NCBI GenBank assembly: GCA_963920705.1
Contig: CAWUCO010000284.1
Coordinates: 1,011,222-1,075,221, forward strand
Reading direction: 5' to 3'
DNA from: Odiellus spinosus
Lineage: Eukaryota > Arthropoda > Arachnida > Opiliones > Phalangiidae
Length of the DNA: 64,000 nt
The notes under the pieces were generated by a model. It did not search any database. It saw only the letters and a program-made list of their open reading frames with translations, and was not told the DNA's origin. The position numbers were made by a program, and so were the translations under genes. Of this stretch, positions 10,619-18,403 are shown piece by piece (position 1 is the first letter of the stretch; each line of letters opens with the position of its first letter).

Positions 10619-11262
10619 GGGTACCTGCTTCTCTGATGGACATAAACAGTCCAGATTGGGTACCTTCGCTAAACCTAGAGAATCTAAAACCTAGTTATAA
10701 ATCTAAATTGCTGTCATCAGCTGAACGCCATCTACGAGCTAAGGAACGATCTCGACGGAAGCTCATATCAGCTCTATCAAGTGTCGTGATAAACGATAGT
10801 GGAACATCTGAAATTAAGTTAACTAAATCCCAGCATGAAACTAAAGCAAGAGCTAGCGCCACTGAAATTGAAGTGACGCCTACAGCTAATGATTTGGAAA
10901 CGTTAGATTCGTCATTTGAAGATTATTCTTTACCAAAGATTCATGGGGAACTCTCGAACAATATCAATGAGCCCTTAAGCCCCCTATGGGCTAAATCTTG
11001 TTCAATTAAACCTTTTGTAAGGGAATTTGCAACGCAGAATGATATGACACTCGATAATCGCTCATTTACTTCAAAAGTTAACTCGAGCAGTCAAAGTAAC
11101 CTAACATTTTCTAAAATTGCTAGTTTAGAGCGAGACTGTTTAAGAATGAAAAGTCAAGTTGACGAGCTTCTTGAAAAATTAAAAATGAACCAAACTAATT
11201 TAGTTGAAACCAAATTTATAGAAAACCCGCAGTTCATTTCTAAACTAGTTGCCAAAGTGACC
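10619..11262 (+). pseudogene. ISL2EU-like transposase, exon 2, N-terminal linker and coiled coil
   Basis: The exon starts after an acceptor (aaaattacag|gg). It supplies the two bases needed by the phase-1 donor of the THAP exon and reads VPASLMDINSPDWVPSLNL. SPDWVPSLN is a signature seen after the THAP domain in these transposases. A Ser/Lys-rich linker and a predicted coiled coil (LERDCLRMKSQVDELLEKL, about residues 170-195) follow. The frame ends with a stop at 11263-11265. The next conserved block starts at 11345 in another frame, so about 80 bp here are decayed. Confidence 0.75.
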
Positions 11263-11344
11263 TAACAGTTTCTACAATCTATTTTTTTAAGACTGCGAAG
11301 TCAAGTTTAAGAGCTCCGAGATAAGTTAAACAAAAACACTTTAA

Positions 11345-12200
11345 ATGAGGATTATAACCGATTATTTTAAAAGCGATGAAAAGCGTTTAAATTACTACAC
11401 AGGGCTCCCTAACTTAGATGTTGTTACGGCCACTTTCAATTTGCTAAAAACAGCAATTGACCTAAATTTAAATAGCAAATTATCGAAGTTCCAACAATTC
11501 ATGGTCATTATGATGCATTTACGTTTGAATTTAGATGCGAAAGATTTAGGCTACCGCTTTGACGTATCGCAATCTACTATCTCTAGAATTCTTGATAAAT
11601 GGCTAGAAGTAATGCGTAGAAAGCTATAACGAAATATTAGATGGCCCGAGAGAAAACAATGCCTTATTGTTATAAATTAGCTTTTGGGGATAAAGTGTCC
11701 GTTATTATAGAGTGCTTTGAAATATTTCTTGAAAGACCATCATCCCACGAAGCAAAATCTCATACTTGGTCTAATTACAAGCACCACAACGCTGTTAAAT
11801 ATTTAATTGGCATAGCCCCTCAACGAGTAATTACTTTTATTTCAAAAGGCTGGGGTGGTCGTGTGTCTGATAAACGCGTAACTAATAATTGTGGAATATT
11901 AGAAAAATTCTTACCAGGAGATTTAGATTTTTAGCTGATCGGGGATTTACAATTGAAACGAGTGTTGGCCTTTATTGCGCAAAGTTGGCTATACCAGCAT
12001 TCACTAAAGGGAAGAAGCAGTTGTCAGCGCAAGTTATGACAACCAGTAAAATAGCAAAGGTTAGGATACACATTGTGAGAGCAATCGGCCTAAAGCGAAA
12101 TAAGTACACAATAGACCCTAAAATAAAATCGTTCGAATTTTCCAACGACTTTTACTCTTCCCCAAGAGCTTGCTGGGAAGAGGCAATATGTGGCCGATAG
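11345..12200 (+). pseudogene. ISL2EU-like DDE_4 transposase catalytic region, broken and with mutated triad
   Basis: Three frames cover this stretch (11345-11629, 11641-11934, 11889-12200). The first has the HTH_Tnp_4-like block LNLDAKDLGYRFDVSQSTISR. The second has [13 protein letters not shown] and [16 protein letters not shown]...[13 protein letters not shown]. The third has [18 protein letters not shown] and [17 protein letters not shown]. In relatives the first motif has Asp (IDCFE) and the last has Glu (HVERAIG). Here these are Glu and Val, so two of the three metal-binding residues are lost, in addition to two frameshifts and a stop. Confidence 0.8.
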
Positions 12201-12553
12201 GCTGAGTTTGGTCACATGAATTTTATCTTAGCGCCTATAGAGAGAAAAACCACCTTGAATTGTCACCACGCTCTATACCTCCGAGGGAGATAACGCGCCC
12301 TTGTAAGTGCAGACAAGTCAGGGTGGATGATTTTTCAGCTCTCCACTAGGTTTTACCCGTGACGCTTAAATATTAAATTGTATATTACAACGTATTTATT
12401 AACGAAAAACTATATAATATTTATTGCGGTTAAATAGAAATTTTAATACATCAATTACTTAATTTTCCCAAGCCTAATTTATTTTTAAGAATGACCAAAA
12501 AAAAAGGTTATTATTAAGTTTTTATCACGATAGATGGCTGTAGTAGCGATTTT

Positions 12554-12763
12554 ATGCCCGTTCTACACCCCCTTCTTAAATATTGCATGCCTGGGGGCGT
12601 GGATTTCCAGCTCGTTTTATTTATTTTAGGGTCTATTTTAAAGTCAGTGTTACCGATTGACTATATGATTAGGAATACTAATGATATTCCAAGAATTATC
12701 AAGCTTGTTACCGTGTGTTGCGCATTAGTTAATAGTTGTGATTCAGTAGTCCCTTTTGATTAA
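12554..12763 (+). pseudogene. C-terminal exon of the ISL2EU-like transposase
   Basis: The tail LPIDYMIRN...KLVTVCCALVNSCDSVVPFD is the usual end of THAP-DDE_4 transposases (VTVCCAL.N....VVPFD). The coding part probably begins at an acceptor near 12628 (ttattttag|GGTCT), because the previous block ends at RNKYTI near 12105. The gap between them would be an intron or an insertion. Confidence 0.65.
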
Positions 12764-12828
12764 GTGTAAGTATGATTGGAAATTATTTTTAACAATTATA
12801 ACTTTTATTATCAAATAATATTCATGAA

Positions 12829-13045
12829 ATATTCGTTATTACATTTGTTATTATCATCAAATATTCGTTATTACATTTGTTATTATCATCAAATATTCGT
12901 TATTACATTTGTTATTATCATCAAATATTCGTTATTACATTTGTTATTATCATCAAATATTCGTTATTACATTTGTTATTATCATCAAATATTCGTTATT
13001 ACATTTGTTATTATCATCAAATATTCGTTATTACATTTGTTATCA
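12829..13045 (+). repeat. 32-bp tandem repeat, about 6.5 copies
   Basis: Units of 32 bp beginning atattcgttattacattt are practically identical from 12829. Six complete copies and one partial copy are visible. The lack of divergence indicates recent expansion. The open frames across it are an artefact of the repeat. Confidence 0.95.
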
Positions 13046-13366
13046 AACTTATATCACAATTTTTACAGGAACTTTAAAAGCTCAGTTCGGCTTGATCAAC
13101 TTGTTACTTTAGCGGCCGCGTCACTGTAGACGTCACCCATCCCCTAGAGTTCCGGATGTAAAAAGAACGCGGGCGCGGAGAAAGCAGCCATTAAGCTTGA
13201 GAGTAAAACTTGAGATCTTAAATATTTTGTCTTTCTGTACAAGAAACGTTACGGGTGACGTCGACGCTCATCTTGCGAAAAAGGACTCCTCCCTTTTATA
13301 TATTTACCTATTCTAGGAATTTAAATTGTAAATAGGAATTTTTTCCAAAAAATTAAACCAAAAATC
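13046..13366. other. Non-coding spacer with GC-richer part
   Basis: No gene. Around 13100-13200 it is GC-richer, with CpGs and a NotI-like gcggccgc, unlike its surroundings. This could be a transposon promoter or end; I cannot assign it. Confidence 0.3.
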
Positions 13367-13545
13367 TTATTTCTTGCCTCTTCTTCCTTTTGGCTGCATT
13401 AAAGGCCTACATTCTGGGCAATACCAGAATTTAGCTCTAGGTTTAACTCTAATTCTTAAACATTTAAAATGAAACCATTTTTTTGGGCAGTTTTCATTAT
13501 CACGGCCAACCATATCACCCTCTTCAGGCCCCCACAAAGACAGTA
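13367..13545 (-). pseudogene. PHD-like zinc-finger tail of the YqaJ gene
   Basis: On the minus strand the frame ending in TAA at 13367-13369 reads GPEEGDMVGRDNENCPKKWFHFKCLRIR and then FWYCPECRP. This matches the second half of a PHD finger: C.., W-F-H-x2-C, W-Y-C-P-x-C. The expected first pair YCLC lies just upstream in a frame shifted at a G5 run, and a Cys normally seen in VGCDN is Arg here. A PHD finger after the nuclease is common in YqaJ proteins of this transposon type. Stops separate it from the ORF at 13576, so the join is decayed. Confidence 0.6.
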
Positions 13546-13575
13546 TTTTTCCACTTGCTTTTGTTTTTATTTACC

Positions 13576-13920
13576 TTACTTGGGTAATTTGTTACCAGAA
13601 CGCTGCTTTAAGAAATTGTTCCTTGTTGAAAACCATTTTCCTACTAATTCTGGTAGCAGACTCCAAAAACTTGAGTCTTTCAATATTCTTTTGACGTACG
13701 TATCTTTCGTGGTCCAGACTACAAAGTCACCATATTCAACTTCACAAATGAAAATATTGGCCTGTACCTGATAGTAATAGCTATGTTTTTTGTCAAGTTT
13801 TAAACTCCCATCTTCCTGTCTTATCAAATAAGATTTGGCCGCGACTATTTCCTCCGTCTGAGCATCTCTGAAGGTATATGGACATTTTATCTCCAAAACA
13901 CCCTTTCCACAGCGCTGCAA
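13576..13920 (-). pseudogene. YqaJ-type viral recombinase/exonuclease fragment
   Basis: The fragment contains RCGKGVLEIKCPYTFRDA, where E-x-K-C-P-Y is the core nuclease motif (the Glu and Lys of the PD-(D/E)XK fold). It then has LKLDKKHSYYYQVQANIF and YGDFVVWTTKDTYVKRI, all standard for YqaJ domains. These lambda-exonuclease-like enzymes accompany ISL2EU transposases. An acceptor (ATCTTGCAG) precedes Arg1 of the exon at about 13920. Upstream exons are missing because a gypsy LTR begins 27 bp further on, at 13947. The other end runs into a possible donor (CCAA|GTAAGT). Confidence 0.8.
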
Positions 13921-13946
13921 GATATTATACCATCCGGGGATCCTCC

Positions 13947-14326
13947 TGTAACGGATTCAGGGGAGATCGTAACCTAGCCGGGAATGCCGAAGGCTTGTTT
14001 AAACGCTTAAAAATTGAAGAGAGGGACAAGAAAAGAAACACTTACCAATGTGCTTAATGCCATCTTAATCTAATATTACGGCGAATAAGAATATAATACA
14101 CGTTATACTGGTTAAATTATAACTTGATAATAGACGTTTTATTCAGTTAACTTGGAATAAATTACATTGAAACTTTTATGGCGTTAACTTTTGGCAGTCA
14201 CCAAAACTCTCTTCTCTCTGACACTAGCGTATCTAACTTTTATACTTCGCGACCAATATGGCGCATGCGCCAGTGACTGGAAGGGTTATAAAAAACTAAG
14301 GTAAGTAAAATTTCTGTTCCGCTACA
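13947..14326 (-). repeat. 3' LTR of the gypsy element
   Basis: Minus-strand boundaries are TGTAGCGG...CCGTTACA, so the LTR starts TG and ends CA and is about 380 bp. It contains TATAAAA (plus-strand ttttata near 14238) and AATAAAA (near 14134) in the right order. A polypurine tract abuts its 5' side. Confidence 0.75.
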
Positions 14327-14342
14327 CATCCTCCCCCAAAGA
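14327..14342 (-). promoter_or_regulatory. Polypurine tract
   Basis: The minus strand reads TTTGGGGGAGGATG directly before the LTR start TGTAGC. This is the expected primer site for plus-strand DNA synthesis during reverse transcription. Confidence 0.7.
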
Positions 14343-14584
14343 AAAAGAAAAAGGACACTACAGGTGGCATTTTTCTTCAGTTTCAATCTCGATGGAAGAT
14401 GAGAGTATTCTTAGCTTTAGGTCCTTCCTGCATGGCTTGGTTTGGTAGCGGTATCTCTCGTAATACTGTAGTGTTAAGGATGTCCGAACTGATGTGGACA
14501 ATACGGCTAGGCTGATGTAACTAGCGTCTTTATCGTGACTTCGATTCGCCGTGATTTAGACTAAAATTAGAATTTAAGTATTAG

Positions 14585-15043
14585 TGCAACAGGTGTCCAG
14601 CTGGAAGGTCATTTCGCCAAATAGGTGGCGCTCCTTCCATGTAAATTTCTGGAAGATTACAGCTGGACTCCCTGTTGCAAAGCTACACCCCCTTTTTCTT
14701 TGTATAAATAGAGATGTTGATAAGATAAGAGAAACAGATTGACAGATTGATTGTGGATTGCTAAACCGATAGATCGCGTTCTCAAAGAGAAGAATATTTA
14801 GAAATAAAATATTGAGTAAACGCTTAGAACTTAGTTAAAATTATTTAAGTAAGAAATAATCATCTCGGTCACTTCAGAGGAAAGGAGATCAACGTTATTC
14901 ACAACGCAAGGGTAATATAATATTTAGAAAATATTCCTTAAAGGGATGTCTTCCCAATTCCTCCGAAAGGAAATAAGTAACTTGGGGAAAGAATAGAATA
15001 GAAAATAAATAGAGAAATTCCTTCAGATTTTTCCCCGGTTACA
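14585..15043 (+). repeat. Solo LTR (family A), copy 1
   Basis: It runs TGCAACAGG...GGTTACA, 459 bp, with TATAAATAG at about 14704 and AATAAA at about 14804. It is about 90% identical by eye to 26546-26983. Its orientation is opposite to the surrounding gypsy body, so it is a separate insertion. No clear 4-5-bp target duplication remains. Confidence 0.75.
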
Positions 15044-15374
15044 GTAGTGACATTAGAATTAAATTAGTAATTATAGTATTTATTTTAATATAGGTATATT
15101 TAGTATGTTTAATGTATAATTTAAATAAAACAAAAATTAGTTAGTGTATAATATAATTTAAATAGAATAATGAAGTTAAAATGATTAATTTTTAACAATA
15201 AATTAGTAGCAATAATGTTAGTACGTCAATATAATATTTATTGGAAAAGGTAAACCCCGGGAGGCTAATATTGGCATTCCAATTCCAATGTCTAGCGTAC
15301 TATTTCCAAATTAACATAAAAAATAATAAGAGCTAAGTAATGATTAGTAAGAAATAGTAATAAATATTAATTGA

Positions 15375-15600
15375 TTATCTACTAATTTCCCAAGGAGCAG
15401 TATAAATAAACTTTCTCTCAAAAATAAAACAATCTTTGTCTAAACTAGGAAATGGATGTTCTACTAAATAAGCCATTACTTCTACCCCTAGAACGTAATT
15501 TTTTTCTATAAGGTGGTGGAGCGTGATAGTAAATATCTTTATCAACGCCTCCTGGTTGTACGGTTTGTCTAAAAACAACCTCCCTTACAAATCCATGTTG
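15375..15600 (-). pseudogene. MBD-like C-terminal domain of gypsy pol
   Basis: The minus strand reads HGFVREVVFRQTVQ..., then DKDIYYHAPPPYRKKLRS and, after a one-base shift at an A7 run near 15505, GVEVMAYLVEHP...FIFERKFIY, ending at a stop at 15375. The pattern W/F-x-REVV-x-R ... D-x-YY-x-(A/S)P ... KK-(L/F)-RS-x2-E-(V/I)-x2-YL is that of methyl-CpG-binding domains. It follows the integrase tail and acidic linker in the same element, in the position where chromoviruses carry a chromodomain. The domain call is from pattern only. Confidence 0.6.
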
Positions 15601-15691
15601 GAAGGGTAAAATGGTACGTTCAGTAATAAAAGGATATTGTTTTTGAGTTCTAAATGCTCGGCTTAATGTAGGAGAAAAAGGGTCTGGAGTA

Positions 15692-16051
15692 TCAGTGTCT
15701 GGGTCTAAAGTAATAGATAAGGTGTCTGCTATAGGTGTCTGCTATAGGTGTATGTCTAGAATGGATAGGAGTTGAAGTTGAAATAAGCTCTCCATCGATA
15801 CTTAATTGAGAGTCCTCCTCTTCTATAGACTGTTCTTGAGACACCTCAGGTGGTAGAGATGCTAAGGGTTCTTCCTGATCCTCCTCAGATGATAGAGATG
15901 GTTCCTCAGGTTCGAAATCACCTATAGTGCTAAAGATCTTCATCTGACTAATATGACATTGAGATCTTTTCCCAGTGCTGACTTCTTCCAGTTCGTAAAC
16001 AAGATTGTTTATAAGTCGTATAATCGTGAATGGACCCAGCCATTTAGGCAA
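15692..16051 (-). pseudogene. Gypsy integrase C-terminal (GPY-like) region and acidic linker
   Basis: It starts with KWLGPFTIIRLINNLVYELE, the SH3-like GPF/Y module after the integrase core. A Glu/Ser-rich linker of about 60 residues follows. Near 15722-15747 the 13-bp block gtgtctgctatag occurs twice in tandem, which shifts the frame. In the alternative frame the text continues directly into the region before the MBD-like domain. Confidence 0.75.
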
Positions 16052-17052
16052 AGCTTAGCCGAAATTTGTCTAGAGGCATTGGATAGTTGATGGTTTTCTT
16101 TCCACACCAACATGCCTGGTTGAAAGAACTCTTCTTCCCGCTTTAAGTTATAATATTTGCGTTGTAAGGCCTGATTTTTCTCTATAGTTTTTGTTACCGT
16201 TACAATTTCTTGCCCTAGAATGTTTATCCTCTCTTGATTCTCAGGTAGAAAGTTGTCTGGATCAATTTCTGTCAGGATGTCTTCAAAAACTTCCCAGGGC
16301 ATATATGGTTCCCTACCATGATTTAAATAGAAGGGAGTTCTAGCTGTGGTTTCGTGAGGGCTAGTATTTAACGCAAATTGTAGTGTGGGTAAACTGGTGT
16401 CCCAATTCTGATGATCATTGCCCACATGTATGCTTAACATAGTTTTAATGGAATGATTAGCTCTTTCAATAGGATTCGATTGAGGGTGATTGGGTGATGT
16501 CCGCTTACATTCTATATTAAAGAGGGTACATGTTTCTTTCCATAATCGGGAAATAAACTGCGTACCATTATCAGATAATAATTTTCGCGGTGAGCCCCAT
16601 CTAAGAAAAAAATCCTTAATGGTACGACTAACGGTACTAGCAGTAATGTCTGGTAAAGCTATTAGTTCCAAGTACCTAGTAAATACATCTATGTAAGCCA
16701 GAAGATATCTATTGCCTTGATGACTGAGTGGTTGGGGCCCCATAATGTCTACACTAACTAAATCCCAAGGATGGGTAGTTACATTTGAGGTCATAAGCCC
16801 TGGTGTCTTTCTATTTCTGCTTTTATATTGCTGACATGTAAGACAGGTAGCCACGAACTGACTTACATCAGATCTTAAGGTAGGCCAATAAAATCTGAAT
16901 CGTATAGATTCAAAAGTTTTATCTCGTCCCTTATGTCCCGATACTAAATGTGTATGATATAATTGTAGGCATTTAGGTCTTAATGTCTTTGGTAAAAATA
17001 GTTTTCTAGGATTATGTCCCCAGGCTTTACGATATAAAATCCAATAATTCAT
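16009..17052 (-). pseudogene. Ty3/gypsy integrase
   Basis: The zinc-binding HHCC module is visible as HLVSGHKG and CLTCQQYK. The catalytic core follows with SVDIMGP (first Asp), LLSDNGTQF (second Asp) and NPIERANHSIK (Glu), giving an intact DDE triad. Integrase joins the reverse-transcribed DNA to chromosomal DNA. The frame overlaps the C-terminal ORF at 15692-16051, with the shift near 16040, and the upstream linker ORF at 17027-17317. The core alone appears intact; the polyprotein is not. Confidence 0.9.
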
Positions 17053-17317
17053 ATAGCCTTTGAGTATCTGGAGTTGTGGGTAGGAGAGCGGTAATTTGTA
17101 AAGTGTCAGGATCTGTCTGTTGTTCTCGCGTTATATCCTCTAGTGAAAAGGTGTCCATTACTAAAGGTGGGGGTGCAATTAGAACGCTATTATTTAAATT
17201 AACAGCTCCCAGTACAACAAGCACAGATGCATCCCTAGACAAATAATCAGCAACAACATTCTCCACTCCCTTACGATAGTGTATCTTAAAGTTAATGATT
17301 GGAGGAACATAACCCAT
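17027..17317 (-). pseudogene. Gypsy RNase H-integrase connector
   Basis: It begins with INFKIHYRKGVENVVADYLSRD, the standard motif ending the RNase H region of Ty3/gypsy pol (KG..N.VAD.LSR). A variable linker to the integrase zinc finger follows. It is separated from the RNase H frame by a shift at about 17320. Confidence 0.8.
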
Positions 17318-17326
17318 CTAGCTACT

Positions 17327-17548
17327 CTAGCTGTTATTTTCTTTCTGCGAGAATAACCATTGCAGTGATTTCTGATCCGAAATTACTATGAACTCACGGC
17401 CATCTAAAAGGTGTTTATATTTATTGACTGCCCAAAATATAGCAAGGCACTCCTGTTCATTGGTGGAATAATTTTTTTCGGCTTGGTTTAATAACCTGGA
17501 CCCATATACTAAAGAATATTCAAGGGGGCCATCTTTTTGGGAAACCAT
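17327..17548 (-). pseudogene. Gypsy RNase H
   Basis: It contains YGSRLLNQAEKNYSTNEQECLAIFWAVNKYKHLLDGREFIVISDQKSLQWL in continuous frame. The motifs NEQE-x-LA and SDQKSLQWL (Asp) are the RNase H catalytic landmarks. The first catalytic Asp region (ASKIAIGAM) lies just upstream (17550-17580), where a stop (TAA) separates it from the RT frame. Confidence 0.85.
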
Positions 17549-17581
17549 TGCTCCTATAGCTATCTTGCTAGCATCAGTGGT

Positions 17582-18091
17582 TTAATATAAGGGTTTTGCC
17601 GGATCGTAATGGTATAATGGGTTATTAATTATTCCTAATACTGCTTCCTTTAACCCTTGAAAAGCCTGTTCACACTCCTCGGACCAATGCCATCGTACTT
17701 TCTTTCGTTTTAGCTTGTATAAAGGTGCGGCTAATTCAGCATATTTGGGAATAAATCTGCTATGCCACCCTGTAAAACCTAGAAACCTTTGTAAGGAATT
17801 AACGTTAAAAGGTCGAGGTAAAGATTTTATTACTGCGGTCTTGTCTGGATTTATACGCACGCCTTCCTCGTCTACGATATGTCCTAAAATTAATGCCTTG
17901 TTTCTTGCGAAAAAGCATTTTGACATATTAAGGGTGAAACCCGCTGACTGTAATTTACGGAAGACATACCCGAGGGCTCTAAGCTGTTCTGCCCAGGTTT
18001 TTGAGGCTATAACTAAATCATCTAAGTAAACCGCAATATTAATGGGAAAGGCTCCCTTTGAAAAATTGCGCCTTTTGACTGTTTTAAACAC
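17582..18091 (-). pseudogene. Gypsy reverse transcriptase, C-terminal half
   Basis: It carries the catalytic box INIAVYLDDLVIAS (YLDD), then the thumb and connection motifs CFFARNKALILGHIVDEEGVR and LQRFLGFTGWHSRFIPKYAELAAPL. The usual upstream fingers and palm (e.g. the PFGL.NAP motif) are absent. The first 15 codons do not resemble RT, so the truncation lies near 18040-18060. Confidence 0.85.
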
Positions 18092-18403
18092 TAGAGGGTA
18101 AAATTGGGCGTTGCAATTTTTTAAAAAAGCTGGTCAGCTCGTCCGGATTGGTTAATGAGATCACGTGGAATATAGCAAAATTGGCGGAAGAAATTCATGT
18201 TTGTAGTCTGCTATTTGCTTATTATGTGTAAGATTTGTCTCTGCCATTACCAAAATCTTATTTTAAATTGTTTTGTTGGGTTGAATTGAAAGAGCCATCG
18301 CTTTCTACTTAAGAATATTATTTAGAAATCTCTCCGCTTTAGAAAGTTTAACACTAAGTTTCTACAAAAATCCAAGGATTCTCAGACAATCATCGAAAGT
18401 CAT

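Larger units (their letters stand above)
1576..13920. mobile_element. Decayed ISL2EU-like DNA transposon, split by nested insertions (minimum span)
   Basis: Three parts characteristic of ISL2EU-type elements occur in the expected relation. There is a THAP exon at 1576-1801, a DDE_4-type transposase from 10619 to 12763 on the same strand, and a YqaJ-type nuclease with a PHD-like tail on the opposite strand at 13367-13920. The THAP and transposase exons are separated by about 8.8 kb holding two other transposons, yet their splice phases still match. Two of the three catalytic acids of the transposase are substituted and the frame is broken in several places, so this copy is dead. I did not find its terminal repeats. 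The family name rests on the THAP-DDE-YqaJ combination. Confidence 0.7.
13947..18100 (-). mobile_element. 5'-truncated Ty3/gypsy retrotransposon with 3' LTR
   Basis: Read on the minus strand, the element retains part of the reverse transcriptase, RNase H, integrase, an acidic linker, an MBD-like tail, a polypurine tract and the 3' LTR. Gag, protease, the N-terminal half of RT and the 5' LTR are missing, with the break at about 18040-18100. Several frameshifts split pol, including a 13-bp tandem duplication. A plus-strand solo LTR (14585-15043) lies between pol and the polypurine tract. The assignment to Ty3/gypsy follows the RT-RH-IN order and the GPY-like region after the integrase. Confidence 0.85.

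Noticed and set aside
12829..13045. Possible CRISPR array
   Set aside because: Units of 32 bp are directly adjacent with no unique spacers, and the context is a eukaryotic transposon.
12776..13129. 117-codon ORF and two overlapping ones
   Set aside because: They lie on the 32-bp tandem repeat; the text SLLHLLLSSNIRYYICYYHQIF is repeat translation, not a protein.
14585..15043. LTR belonging to the gypsy body around it
   Set aside because: Promoter and polyadenylation signals run in the plus direction, opposite to the gypsy genes. The gypsy's own 3' LTR with polypurine tract is at 13947-14342.
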